This document shows positions 53,578 through 62,509 of a stretch of DNA of 64,000 bases, piece after piece; position 1 is the first letter of the stretch; the number at the start of each line of letters is the position of its first letter. Under the pieces are notes generated by a model. That model saw nothing but the letters and a program-made list of their open reading frames with translations. It did not search any database and was not told the DNA's origin. Origin of the DNA: Donghicola mangrovi (GTDB taxonomy: Bacteria > Pseudomonadota > Alphaproteobacteria > Rhodobacterales > Rhodobacteraceae); NCBI RefSeq assembly GCF_013377535.1, contig NZ_JABCJE010000004.1:62001-126000 (forward strand), written 5' to 3'. A program made the position numbers and the translations under genes.

Positions 53578-54228
53578 TCAGAGCGCAAAGCTTGGCTGTT
53601 TTGCAAATCCTTTGAGCACCGGAGCACCCGCGTTAAAGGAATAACGCCAATTGATCAGGCCATCCAGCTTGTAACCGACCTTAACAGTGCCCAAGGCACC
53701 GCTTTGGAAAATCACACCGATTCGACCACCCTCTTTCAACTGGGCTTCGATGGCTGCGGGCAGCTCTTCGACGCCGCCTTCGACGATGATGACATCATAG
53801 GGGCCGTGCTTCGCGGCGCCTTCAGCCAGCTCGCCTTCGATGACAGCGACGTTGTCGACGCCGTTCTGCGACAGGGTGGCTTCGGCTTCTTTGGCGAATT
53901 CGGAGGTTTCGACGGCGATCACCGCTTCAGCCAGATGGGCAACGACAGCGGCCGAGTAACCATAGGCACAGCCCAGATCCAGAACCATCTCGTCGGGCTG
54001 GATATCCAGGGCATCAAGCAGCTTGCCGGTGGTGCGCGCCTCGAGGATCACGCGGCCGCCTGCCAGTTCGATGTTCTCACCCATATAAGCGGCTTCAATC
54101 AGCGCTTCGGGAACATAGACTTCGCGGGGTACGGCCAGCATCGCCTCGATCACGTTAAACTTGGTCACGTCCGAGGGGCGGACCTGCGTATCCACCATCA
54201 TTGTGCGGCGCTTGGCGAAATCAGTCAT
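53578..54228 (-). CDS. PCMT-like methyltransferase
   Basis: A 216-residue protein related to protein-L-isoaspartate methyltransferase: TDFAKRRTMMVDTQVRPSDVTKFNVIEAMLAVPREVYVPEALIEAAYMGENIELAGGRVILEARTTGKLLDAL-type N-terminus (first half) and SAM motif VLDLGCAYGYSAAVVAHL. The SAM-loop reads GCAYGYS rather than the G-(T/S)-GSGY of Pcm, and the isoaspartyl-site motif is not recognisable, so the substrate may differ. It lies 66 bp before tolC in the popZ block. The genome also has a canonical pcm at 5815. Confidence 0.85.
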   Translation of the reverse strand: MTDFAKRRTMMVDTQVRPSDVTKFNVIEAMLAVPREVYVPEALIEAAYMGENIELAGGRVILEARTTGKLLDALDIQPDEMVLDLGCAYGYSAAVVAHLAEAVIAVETSEFAKEAEATLSQNGVDNVAVIEGELAEGAAKHGPYDVIIVEGGVEELPAAIEAQLKEGGRIGVIFQSGALGTVKVGYKLDGLINWRYSFNAGAPVLKGFAKQPSFAL

Positions 54229-54325
54229 GGGACTAAACTCTTTCGTTCAGTGAGGTCTTTGGCGTCATGCCACATTAGCACAGGCACGGCAACGGTTGTA
54301 TCGACGTTTCCTTCAACATGAGGGC

Positions 54326-54354
54326 TTGCGCCTCTCGGACGGATGGTCTAATCA
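54326..54354 (+). promoter_or_regulatory. Promoter of tRNA-Cys
   Basis: TTGCGC (54326-54331) and TAATCA (54349-54354) with 17-bp spacing, ending 16 bp before the tRNA. Position and spacing fit a tRNA promoter. Confidence 0.6.
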
Positions 54355-54370
54355 GCCCGAACCACACGGC

Positions 54371-54444
54371 GGCGAGTTGGCGGAGTGGTGACGCAGCGGA
54401 TTGCAAATCCGTGTACAGGAGTTCGATTCTCCTACTCGCCTCCA
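54371..54444 (+). tRNA. tRNA-Cys (GCA)
   Basis: A 74-nt cloverleaf: acceptor GGCGAGT (54371-54377) pairs with ACTCGCC (54434-54440), anticodon stem CGGATT-GCA-AATCCG gives anticodon GCA, T-arm AGGAGTTCGATTCTCCT is standard, and CCA is encoded (54442-54444) after discriminator T. Confidence 0.97.
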
Positions 54445-55319
54445 CCTAAATTCCCTCTCAAATATGTAGCCAGAGCATCCGTTTAGGGCCGCTGAACATG
54501 CTGTTTGCCTGCGCCGCGAGCAAAGCGTGTTTCAAAGGACATATCTGCCCTCAAATATGTGTGAAAAATGGGCGCCGGACGGACACACAGCCTTCGTCGC
54601 GCTTTACTAAATGACACTTTGATGACACGAGAGCGCTGCTTGTCGGCCCCTTCCCCCGACGGCACCGGAACAACCCATAGTATCGTTACAAGATGACCGC
54701 GCTTTGCACTTCCTCTCGCACTGACATTACGTTGGCCGCGCGCTTTTCCGTCGCGGGAAACTGTCGTCCTTTGATCAACGATATCACCTGCCTGACGTCG
54801 CGGGATTTTCCCGCTGAACTTGCATCGCAGGTGCAGCATAAATCTGCCTCGAAATTCAGCGAATCTCCCCGTCAGGAGCACACCGCAAATATCGATCTTC
54901 GCAATACGAGTCGGTACATTTTGCGAGAAAACGCTGCTTTTCATGACCTTTGGGGTGCGCACAAAAAGTTGACCTAGTGCAATAGTGCGACACAGCCGCT
55001 CATCTGCAGTGCAGCATGAGCAACAGTTCGCGCAGCATCATAGGTAACCAGACCTTAAAAAACGCCCCCTCGAAACGCCCCCCGACCTGCCGACAACTGC
55101 CTAGACCCCAACAAACAATGGGAAAATAGAAACAGTCAGGTTCAAAGGGCACTTAAGAAACCCCAACACCCCGCCAACCGCCACCACTTTGAGCATATCC
55201 CGCCATGAGCAAAATTCTGCTATGCAGCGACAACTTTTGGACTTGCGCCATCGCTGCCGTGATTAAAATAAGTGGACTGGTACCAACCCGTTTTTTTGCT
55301 GGAGTCGCTATTGTTTAAG
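54445..55319. other. Long gene-free region between tRNA-Cys and opgG
   Basis: About 875 bp without a convincing gene. Short ORFs on both strands (54483-54962 minus, 54693-54977 plus) lack any family pattern, ribosome site or the strong third-position G+C of the neighbours. Contents seen: an 11-bp direct repeat CTCAAATATGT at 54457-54467 and 54550-54560, a short C-rich tandem-like tract near 55058-55085, and a weak promoter candidate before opgG. Base composition is less G+C rich than in the coding regions. Confidence 0.6.
55242..55269 (+). promoter_or_regulatory. Candidate opg operon promoter
   Basis: CTTGCG (55242-55247) and TAAAAT (55264-55269) with 16-bp spacing, about 50 bp before the likely opgG start. 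A modest match. Confidence 0.35.
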
Positions 55320-56909
55320 ATGCAGCAGCCTACTGCCCAACACCCCGAATACCCCGCATTCGGCCGCCGTTCGTTTCTGGCCGGCCTCGCATGCACCGCT
55401 GCTGCAACTGCACTGATTCCCGCAACCTTCGCGAAAGCTCAGGAGGCGCTGGGTCAGCCTTTCACGTTCGACATGCTGTCGGATCGCATGAAGGCCGCCG
55501 CTGCCGCGCCCCTGCCCGAGCCGGAAACAATCGACGGTTTCCTGGCCGGCCTGAACTATGACGCCTACCAGCGCATCCGCTTCTTGCCCGAGCGCGCCCG
55601 TTGGCAGGACGAAGGCCAGCATTTCCGCCTGCATGCGTTCCATCTGGGCTGGCTGTTCAAGCAGCCCGTACACATCAACGAAGTGGTGAACGGCGAAGCG
55701 CGCCCGATGGCGTTCTCGACCAAGGATTTCTACTACCCCGAGAACTCTGGCGTCCCCGCAGATGCCGAGATGCCCGGTGTGGCTGGCTTCCGCGTGCACG
55801 CGCCGATGAACCGCGCCGACATCTTTGACGAGTTGATCGTGTTCCTTGGCGCCAGCTACTTCCGCGCCTTGGGCAAGGGCAACGTCTATGGCCTCAGCGC
55901 CCGCGGTCTGGCGGTGAACACCGGCCTGTCGGGCTCCGAAGAGTTCCCCCGCTTCTCGGAATTCTGGCTGGAGCGTCCCGCGCCCTTCTCGGACACCGTG
56001 ACCATCTATGCCGCGCTGACCTCTGACTCGGTGACCGGTGCCTACCGCTTTGTGGTGAACCCCGGCGACAACACCGTGGTCGATGTGACCGCACGCCTGT
56101 TCATGCGCAACGACGTCGAGCAGCTGGGTATCGCGCCCCTGACCTCGATGTTCCTGTTCGCGGGCAACGACAAAGGCAACTTTGACGACTTCCGCGCCGC
56201 CGTCCATGACAGCGAGGCGCTGGTTCTGAACACCCGCGCAGGCGAGACTTTCTATCGCCCGCTGAAAAACCCGACCCGTCTGGCGTCCTCGTACCTTGGG
56301 GCCGAGAACCCCCAGTCCTTCGGTCTGGTCCAGCGCAGCCGCGGTTTCGACAACTACCTCGACGCGCAGGCGCATTACGAAAAGCGCCCCTCGCTGATGA
56401 TCGAGCCCGTGGGCGACTGGGGCAAAGGCTCTGTCCGTCTGGTCGAGATCCCCTCGGACATGGAGACCAACGACAACATCGTGGCCTTCTGGATCCCCGA
56501 GGCCGAAGCCAAGGCCGGTCAGGCGATCGAGCTGTCCTACCGCATGTACTGGGGCTACAAGCCCGAGGCTGACGGATCTGAGCACCGCGCCCGCGTCATT
56601 CGCACCCGCGTGGGCGAAGGCGGCGTCGCTGGCGTCGAGGAAAAAGCGGACACCCGCAAGTTCGTGGTTGATTTCCAGGGCGGCGCGCTCTCGGAACTTC
56701 CGGACGACGCGGACGTTAAAGCAAACGTAACAGTCAACCGAGGCGAAGTCGCCGAGACCGTTCTGAGCAAAATCAGCGGAACGAACATTTGGCGCCTTGT
56801 GATCGAAGTCCGCGCGACCTCGGACTCTGTTGTGGAACTAAAAGCATCAATCGAAGGCTACGAGCAGTCTTTGACCGAAACCTGGCTTTATCAGTGGATG
56901 AAAGAATGA
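55320..56909 (+). CDS. opgG: Periplasmic glucan biosynthesis protein OpgG/OpgD
   Basis: OpgG shapes or branches osmoregulated periplasmic glucans in the periplasm. The 529-residue precursor starts with a twin-arginine signal, GRRSFLAGLACTAAATALIPATFAKA, so the folded protein is exported by Tat, for which the window encodes tatABC. The mature domain begins FDMLSDRMKAAAAAPLPEPE and shows YDAYQRIRFLPE and FQLHAFHLGWLF-like residues (FRLHAFHLGWLFKQPV) of the MdoG family. ATG 55320 is preferred; in-frame starts at 55272 (GTG) and 55311 (TTG) are possible. The next gene overlaps its stop by ATGA. Confidence 0.95.
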   Translation: MQQPTAQHPEYPAFGRRSFLAGLACTAAATALIPATFAKAQEALGQPFTFDMLSDRMKAAAAAPLPEPETIDGFLAGLNYDAYQRIRFLPERARWQDEGQHFRLHAFHLGWLFKQPVHINEVVNGEARPMAFSTKDFYYPENSGVPADAEMPGVAGFRVHAPMNRADIFDELIVFLGASYFRALGKGNVYGLSARGLAVNTGLSGSEEFPRFSEFWLERPAPFSDTVTIYAALTSDSVTGAYRFVVNPGDNTVVDVTARLFMRNDVEQLGIAPLTSMFLFAGNDKGNFDDFRAAVHDSEALVLNTRAGETFYRPLKNPTRLASSYLGAENPQSFGLVQRSRGFDNYLDAQAHYEKRPSLMIEPVGDWGKGSVRLVEIPSDMETNDNIVAFWIPEAEAKAGQAIELSYRMYWGYKPEADGSEHRARVIRTRVGEGGVAGVEEKADTRKFVVDFQGGALSELPDDADVKANVTVNRGEVAETVLSKISGTNIWRLVIEVRATSDSVVELKASIEGYEQSLTETWLYQWMKE

Positions 56910-57085
56910 CCACGTTGATCCGTAACAATCCTTCTCACTCGGTGGATATTGTGGACATGGATGTTTTTGCTGCTCCTCCGGTTGCACCTCTGGACATGCC
57001 CCAGCAGGTGCTGGAAACCCCGCGCGCCGAAAGGCCGTTCATGACCAATCTGATCCGCCTTCTGGTTCCGCGCCAGTGGGCCTGA
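56906..57085 (+). CDS. opgI: OpgI-like small protein
   Basis: A 59-residue reading frame that overlaps the opgG stop by ATGA and ends 21 bp before opgH. The sequence starts MTTLIRNNPSHSVDIVDMDV, is Pro-rich in the middle and ends FMTNLIRLLVPRQWA. In Rhodobacter sphaeroides the operon is opgGIHC, with a small opgI in this position; the assignment rests on that synteny. No domain is recognised. OpgH here lacks the long N-terminal cytoplasmic region of the E. coli protein, so this small protein could in principle supply a partner for it; that is speculation. Confidence 0.7.
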   Translation: MTTLIRNNPSHSVDIVDMDVFAAPPVAPLDMPQQVLETPRAERPFMTNLIRLLVPRQWA

Positions 57086-57105
57086 TCGCATAAATACGAC
57101 CCAAG

Positions 57106-58893
57106 ATGAGACGCCTGCCTCCGTTAGACAGTCGCACTGTTTTTTATCGTATCGCGACACTGGCGTTTGCGGCTTTTGCCGCCACTACAGCCACAGTTCT
57201 GATGGTGGATGCCACAATTCAGGACGGCGTCGATGTCTGGGATGTGCTCAGGGCCTTTTTGATCCTGATCACCACAGCATGGCTGGCCTGGGGCGCTGCG
57301 CAAGCGTGCCTCGGGCTGGCAGCCCGCAAACGGCCGGTCCCCTCGCCCGATTTGCAGCTGCCTGCACCCTCGACCGTGGTGCTGGTCCCCATCTGTAACG
57401 AAGATCCGGTATCGACCTTTGCCCGCATCGCGGCAATGGACCGTTCGCTGCATGCGGCGAACATGCCTGCCGATATCGCGATCCTGTCCGACACCCGCGA
57501 TCCCGCCAACGCCGCGATCGAGGAACAGGTCTATTTGCGCCTGATCCGCGAAACGAATGGCCGTGGGCGCATCTTCTATCGTCGCCGCACCGATAACCGT
57601 GGTCGCAAGGCCGGCAACATCGAGGATTTCATCCGCAAATCCGGTGGTGCCTACGAGTTGGCCGTCATTCTGGACGCCGACAGCCTGATGGAAGGCGAAA
57701 CCATCCGCCGCATGGTCGCCCGTATGCAGGCGGACACCGATATCGGTCTGCTGCAAACCCTGCCCAAGATCGTGAACGGCAACTCTTTCTTTGGCCGTGC
57801 TATGCAGTTCGCCGCCAGCTTCCACAGCCCGATCTTCAGCCGTGGTCTGGCCCGTATGCAGGGCGCGACCGGCCCGTTCTGGGGTCACAACGCGATCATC
57901 CGCGTCAAAGCCTTTGCCGAAAGCTGCTGCCTGCCCGAACTGGCAGGCCCGCCCCCCTTTGGCGGTCACATCCTGAGCCACGACTATGTCGAGGCCGCGC
58001 TTCTGGCCCGCAACGGCTGGAAGGTTCTGGTGGATGAGACCATCGAAGGCTCCTATGAAGAAGGCCCCGAGAACATCCTGTCCTATGCCCGCCGCGACCG
58101 CCGCTGGTGTCAGGGCAACCTGCAACACAGCCGTCTTCTGCTGGCGCCGGGTCTGGCACCGTGGAGCCGCTTTGTGTTCGTTCAGGGCATCTTTGCCTAT
58201 ATCGTCTCGCTGATCTGGGCCTGTTTTCTGGTGGCCTCGGTGCTGGCGACCATCATGGCGCCCCTGCCCGACTACTTCCCCGAACCTTATCAGCTGTTCC
58301 CCGTCTTCCCCGATGACCGGACCAAGGAAATCACGGCCCTCTTTATCGGCATCGTCGGCCTGCTGATCGTTCCCAAGTTCCTGATCCTGTCTGCGGTCGT
58401 CCGCTCGGGCAAGATTGCGGGCTTTGGCGGCACCCTGCGCGCGGGCCTGTCGGTTGCGACCGAAATCCTGCTGTCCTCGTTCCTTGCGCCCCTGATGCTG
58501 ATGTACCAGAGCCGCGCGGTCCTGCAGGTTCTGTCCGGCAAGGATGGCGGCTGGCCCGCCAACCAGCGCGGCGAAGGTAAGCTGACCCTGTGGCAGGGCG
58601 TCGGCGCGGGCATGTGGATTACCGGTTCGGGCGCGATTGCCCTGACCACCGTGTACTACGTGGCCCCCGATCTGATCCTGTGGCTAATGCCGGTCTGCGT
58701 GCCGATGCTGCTGGCGCCGTTCCTGATCGCGATCACTTCGCGGCCCCTGACCCACTTTCTCTTCGTCACCCCGTCCGAGAGCACCTCTGCCCCCGTGGTG
58801 GCCGCCTATCACGATATTCACAACCGCTGGCAGGACGAAGACGCCCATGGCGCCGCCGCTGGCGAAGGAAAAGCCAACCATGCCCCAGCCTGA
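57106..58893 (+). CDS. opgH: Glucans biosynthesis glucosyltransferase OpgH
   Basis: The membrane GT2 enzyme that polymerises the glucan backbone from UDP-glucose. Seen are VVLVPICNEDPVSTFARIAAM, the D in AVILDADSLMEG, TLPKIVNGNSFFGR and the catalytic/QxxRW-like DRRWCQGNLQHS. Membrane helices flank the domain on both sides. At 595 residues it is about 250 shorter than E. coli OpgH, missing the N-terminal cytoplasmic extension reported to contact FtsZ. Overlaps opgC by 14 bp. Confidence 0.96.
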   Translation: MRRLPPLDSRTVFYRIATLAFAAFAATTATVLMVDATIQDGVDVWDVLRAFLILITTAWLAWGAAQACLGLAARKRPVPSPDLQLPAPSTVVLVPICNEDPVSTFARIAAMDRSLHAANMPADIAILSDTRDPANAAIEEQVYLRLIRETNGRGRIFYRRRTDNRGRKAGNIEDFIRKSGGAYELAVILDADSLMEGETIRRMVARMQADTDIGLLQTLPKIVNGNSFFGRAMQFAASFHSPIFSRGLARMQGATGPFWGHNAIIRVKAFAESCCLPELAGPPPFGGHILSHDYVEAALLARNGWKVLVDETIEGSYEEGPENILSYARRDRRWCQGNLQHSRLLLAPGLAPWSRFVFVQGIFAYIVSLIWACFLVASVLATIMAPLPDYFPEPYQLFPVFPDDRTKEITALFIGIVGLLIVPKFLILSAVVRSGKIAGFGGTLRAGLSVATEILLSSFLAPLMLMYQSRAVLQVLSGKDGGWPANQRGEGKLTLWQGVGAGMWITGSGAIALTTVYYVAPDLILWLMPVCVPMLLAPFLIAITSRPLTHFLFVTPSESTSAPVVAAYHDIHNRWQDEDAHGAAAGEGKANHAPA

Positions 58894-60142
58894 AGCCAAG
58901 CTGGTGCCCTTTCCCAAGGCACCTGCCAGCCAGCCGACTCGTAGCCCCCGTGACCCCCGCTTGGATGTGTTCCGCGGGCTGGCGCTGACGATGATTTTCA
59001 TCAACCACGTGCCGGGCAACCCCTACGAGAATTACACCAACCGGAATTTCGGGTTCTCCGACGCGGCCGAGGCATTCTTTATGCTGTCGGGCATGGCTGC
59101 GGGTCTGGCCTATTCGGGGCGGTTCATGCCTGCGCAGCGCGCGGCCAAGGGCCTGTGGGCCGCGATACAGCCGCTGTGGTCACGCTCGTGGACCCTCTAC
59201 ATGACCCAGATCTTCCTAACCGCTTGGGCTATCGCAATCTTTGCGGGCGGCGCGTTGTGGTTCGGCGTACCGGACATGGTGACCAAGATTAACATGGCCA
59301 AGGTGTTCGGCGAGACTGCCGAAACGCTGGTTGGCCTGCCCCTGCTGGGGCACCAGCTTGGCTATGTGAACATCCTGCCCGCCTATTCCGTGCTGCTGCT
59401 GACCGCGCCAATTGCAATCATGATTGGCCTGCGCAGCCCTGCGCTGATGATGGGGCTATCGGTGGCACTGTGGTTCTTTACCGGTCTCTACCGCTGGAAC
59501 CTGCCGAACTTTCCCAATCCCGGCGGCTGGTTCTTTAACCCTTTCGCGTGGCAAATCCTGTTCGTTGCGGGCCTGATGACCGGCCTGTGCAAACGTCAGG
59601 GCAAACAGTTCATCCCCTACAAACCCGTCCTCTTCTGGGGATGCACCGCATTTCTGGTGTTCGTGGTCGCGTGGATGAAGATCGCGCCCTTGGGCAGTTT
59701 CATGAACTCGCTGATGCTGTCGATGGGCCGCGCCGGTGCGCCCTTCCATCTGGTTGCCCATGACAAGACCTTTGTCACCCTGCCCCGGATGCTGCACATT
59801 CTGGCACTGACCTATGTGATGTCCCATGCGGGCGTTGTGGTGCGCCTGTGCAAACAGCGCTGGACCGAGCCCTTTGCTATGATGGGTCGTCAGGGTCTGC
59901 TGGTGTTCTCGGCCGGAACGCTGATGTCGTTGACCGCGCAGGTGGCGATGGCTGCCGCCGATCAGCCCGAGTGGATGGGCTGGACACTGCCTCTGGTCGG
60001 GATCGGTGCCATGCTCTTCATCGCGTGGACCGCCGAGAATATCTCTCGTCGACCGGCCAAGGCCGATGGCGTCATCGCCGCCGCCCCGACCCCCTCCTAT
60101 GACGATCTGCGCGCCCTGTCCCAAGGCAGCCCGCGCGCCTGA
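58880..60142 (+). CDS. opgC: OpgC, succinyltransferase of periplasmic glucans
   Basis: A 420-residue membrane protein with about ten helices in the acyltransferase-3-like OpgC family: DPRLDVFRGLALTMIFINHVPGN (with the conserved DVFRG and His) at the start, NRNFGFSDAAEAFFMLSGMAAG, then QPLWSRSWTLYMTQIF. In R. sphaeroides OpgC succinylates the glucans. ATG 58880 lies inside the end of opgH, so translation is coupled. A GACCCGACC/GGTCGGGTC hairpin follows the gene. Confidence 0.93.
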   Translation: MPQPEAKLVPFPKAPASQPTRSPRDPRLDVFRGLALTMIFINHVPGNPYENYTNRNFGFSDAAEAFFMLSGMAAGLAYSGRFMPAQRAAKGLWAAIQPLWSRSWTLYMTQIFLTAWAIAIFAGGALWFGVPDMVTKINMAKVFGETAETLVGLPLLGHQLGYVNILPAYSVLLLTAPIAIMIGLRSPALMMGLSVALWFFTGLYRWNLPNFPNPGGWFFNPFAWQILFVAGLMTGLCKRQGKQFIPYKPVLFWGCTAFLVFVVAWMKIAPLGSFMNSLMLSMGRAGAPFHLVAHDKTFVTLPRMLHILALTYVMSHAGVVVRLCKQRWTEPFAMMGRQGLLVFSAGTLMSLTAQVAMAAADQPEWMGWTLPLVGIGAMLFIAWTAENISRRPAKADGVIAAAPTPSYDDLRALSQGSPRA

Positions 60143-60150
60143 TCCCCTTT

Positions 60151-60172
60151 GACCCGACCAAAAGGTCGGGTC
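60151..60172 (+). terminator. Hairpin after opgC
   Basis: Perfect 9-bp stem GACCCGACC (60151-60159) and GGTCGGGTC (60164-60172) around AAAA, 9 bp past the stop codon. No T-run, so termination efficiency is uncertain. Confidence 0.55.
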
Positions 60173-60292
60173 GCGCCAATCTTACCCCCGAATTACTCAG
60201 GCGATTAGCCCATAGGGCACCTCCTTATTTGCGGCCATATCTGGCAGCACTGGACAGAAGGCTTCTTGCCCTAGTCCAGAGGAAGTTCCGGT

Positions 60293-62509
60293 TTGCATAC
60301 GCCTCAGTGTTTCGCCCTGACCGCCCCGCACATGCCCGCCTATGTGGCGATGGCAACCTTTGCCGGCGTGGCTGTCGCAGGGCTGACCGTGCTGCGCAAA
60401 CGCGAGTTCCACGGCCGCCCCTATTTCCTGATCGGCTTTCTGGCGACCCAAGGCTGGCTCTTGGGGGTTCTGCTGGAACTGCTCAGCAGCGCGCCGGAAT
60501 GCAAGATGTGGTGGGCAGAGATCAGCTACCTGTTCATCACGCTGCTTCCGACCGCATGGTGCTACTTCCTCTATGACTATTCCCATGCGCGGTCAGACGC
60601 GATGAGCCTACCGCGGCTGGCGTCCATGATCGTCTCGCCGTTTGCCATCGTGCTACTGGCCACCACGAACGGCATGCACCACCTGTTCTATCTGGATGGC
60701 ACAAAGATCATCGAAATAGAGCACGGGATCGCGCTGGAATACCTGCACGGCCCGCTGTTCTATCTGGCGGCGGCCTATCTCTATCTGTTTCTGGTGGCGT
60801 CGATCGTCATTGTCCTGCGCAGCCTGATCCGCGCGCAGCCAGCCTTCCGCACCTATTTTCTGACGCTGTTCCTGATGACGCTGATCCCTTCGGCGGGGAA
60901 CGTGGCCTATGTGGTGTTCGGGATCAGCTTCTATGGCTTTGATCCGACGCCGTTCCTGTTTTCGATGGTGATGATCCTGCTGGTGCGGATGATCCTGACA
61001 AACAAGGTTTTCGACATCGCCTCAATTGCCCAGAGCTACATGTTCCTTGATGCCGAGCAGCCCGTCGCCGTGATCGACGAGGATGGCAAGTTCATCGTGA
61101 CCAACCCGTCCTTCGACATTTTGCGTGCGGAAACCGGCAATGACAGCGCCGTCTATCTGGCCGATTGGGAAGAACTGAACACGCTGGCCTTTGACTATAC
61201 CCAGCCCAAGGGCAGCCTGCTGGTGGCCGAGGGCCGCAGTTACGAGCTGCGCGTCATCCCCATCGACAAGCCCCTGCGCGGATCGCAAAGCTGTATGGGC
61301 TGGATGCTGCTGCTCAAGGACGTGACCGAGGTTTTGCAAAGCAACGCTGAACTGGGCCGCGCCCTGCACCGCGCCGAAAGCGCCAACCGCATGAAATCCC
61401 AGTTCATCGCGAACATGAGCCACGAAATCCGCACCCCCTTGAACGGCATTCTGGGCATGGCCGAGGTTCTGTCCCACGAGATCACCTCGCCCCGTCACGC
61501 CGAGATGGTCGAAACGATCCGCCAATCCGGCGATGTGCTGCTGAATGTCCTGAACGACATTCTGGACCTGTCCAAGATCGAGGCCGGCAAGCTGGCGCTG
61601 ATGCCCGAACCCTTTGACCCGCAGGAACTGGTGCGGCGGGCCACGGGCCTGCACCGCCTTGCCGCGGAACGCAAGGACGTGCCCCTGATCGTCGAGATGC
61701 CCTCGGGCAACGGTCCGCGGCGCGAGGGCGATCCCATGCGCCTGATGCAGATCCTGAACAACCTGCTGAGCAACGCCACCAAGTTCACGGACAAGGGCTC
61801 GATCACCCTCAGGATGGACAACCCTGCGGACGGTAATCTGGTGTTCACCGTGATCGACACGGGCATCGGCATGACCCCCGAGGAAATCACCCGCATATTC
61901 GAGGATTTCGAGCAAGCCGACGGCGCGATCACCCGCCGCTATGGGGGCACGGGGTTGGGGATGTCGATCATCCGCCGTCTGGTCACCATGATGAACGGCC
62001 GCATCGACGTAACTAGCCGCAAGGGCGCAGGCACCAAGGTCGAGGTCAGCGTGCCTCTGCCGGTCTCAGACGCCTCGGCCGAGGTCCAACAGCCGGAACC
62101 GGCGCCCGCGCCCTCGACCATTCTGACGGGCCTGAACGTGCTGGCCGCCGACGACAACGGCACCAACCGCCTGATCCTTGGCAGCCTGCTGAAACGGGCG
62201 GGGATGCGCGCGGTTCTGGTCACCAATGGACGCGAGGCGGTCGAGAAATTCCCCGATGGCGAGTGGGACGTGATCCTGCTGGACATCTCGATGCCCGAGA
62301 TGGACGGCCTGACCGCGCTCGAGGCGATTGACACCATCACCCGCAAAACCGGCCGCAAACGCCCACCCTGCATCGCGATTTCCGCCAACGTCATGGCCGA
62401 CCAGATTCAGGAATACCTTGGGGCTGGGTTCGATGCCTGCGTGGGCAAACCCTTCCGCAGCACCGACGTTCTGAACACGATCGAAGCCGAACTCGCCCGC
62501 CGTCAGTAG
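60293..62509 (+). CDS. Hybrid sensor histidine kinase/response regulator
   Basis: A 738-residue membrane kinase. Residues about 15-235 form seven hydrophobic segments of the histidine-kinase N-terminal 7TM type; a PAS-like domain follows (about 255-345), then the phosphoacceptor H377 in FIANMSHEIRTPLNG, the ATPase with NLLSNATKFTDKG and GTGLGMSIIRRL, and a C-terminal receiver with phosphoacceptor D664 in ILLDISMPEMDG. A TTG start at 60293 has GAGGAAG at good spacing; ATG 60332 is the alternative. Ligand and output are unknown; no separate regulator gene is adjacent. Its stop overlaps that of the convergent kinase. Confidence 0.92.
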   Translation: MHTPQCFALTAPHMPAYVAMATFAGVAVAGLTVLRKREFHGRPYFLIGFLATQGWLLGVLLELLSSAPECKMWWAEISYLFITLLPTAWCYFLYDYSHARSDAMSLPRLASMIVSPFAIVLLATTNGMHHLFYLDGTKIIEIEHGIALEYLHGPLFYLAAAYLYLFLVASIVIVLRSLIRAQPAFRTYFLTLFLMTLIPSAGNVAYVVFGISFYGFDPTPFLFSMVMILLVRMILTNKVFDIASIAQSYMFLDAEQPVAVIDEDGKFIVTNPSFDILRAETGNDSAVYLADWEELNTLAFDYTQPKGSLLVAEGRSYELRVIPIDKPLRGSQSCMGWMLLLKDVTEVLQSNAELGRALHRAESANRMKSQFIANMSHEIRTPLNGILGMAEVLSHEITSPRHAEMVETIRQSGDVLLNVLNDILDLSKIEAGKLALMPEPFDPQELVRRATGLHRLAAERKDVPLIVEMPSGNGPRREGDPMRLMQILNNLLSNATKFTDKGSITLRMDNPADGNLVFTVIDTGIGMTPEEITRIFEDFEQADGAITRRYGGTGLGMSIIRRLVTMMNGRIDVTSRKGAGTKVEVSVPLPVSDASAEVQQPEPAPAPSTILTGLNVLAADDNGTNRLILGSLLKRAGMRAVLVTNGREAVEKFPDGEWDVILLDISMPEMDGLTALEAIDTITRKTGRKRPPCIAISANVMADQIQEYLGAGFDACVGKPFRSTDVLNTIEAELARRQ

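Noticed and set aside
54483-54962. Possible gene on the minus strand in the gap after tRNA-Cys
   Set aside because: Composition and codon use differ from all neighbours, with no recognisable domain or ribosome site; treated as non-coding.
54693-54977. Plus-strand ORF of 94 codons in the same gap
   Set aside because: No similarity pattern, poor third-position G+C and no ribosome site.
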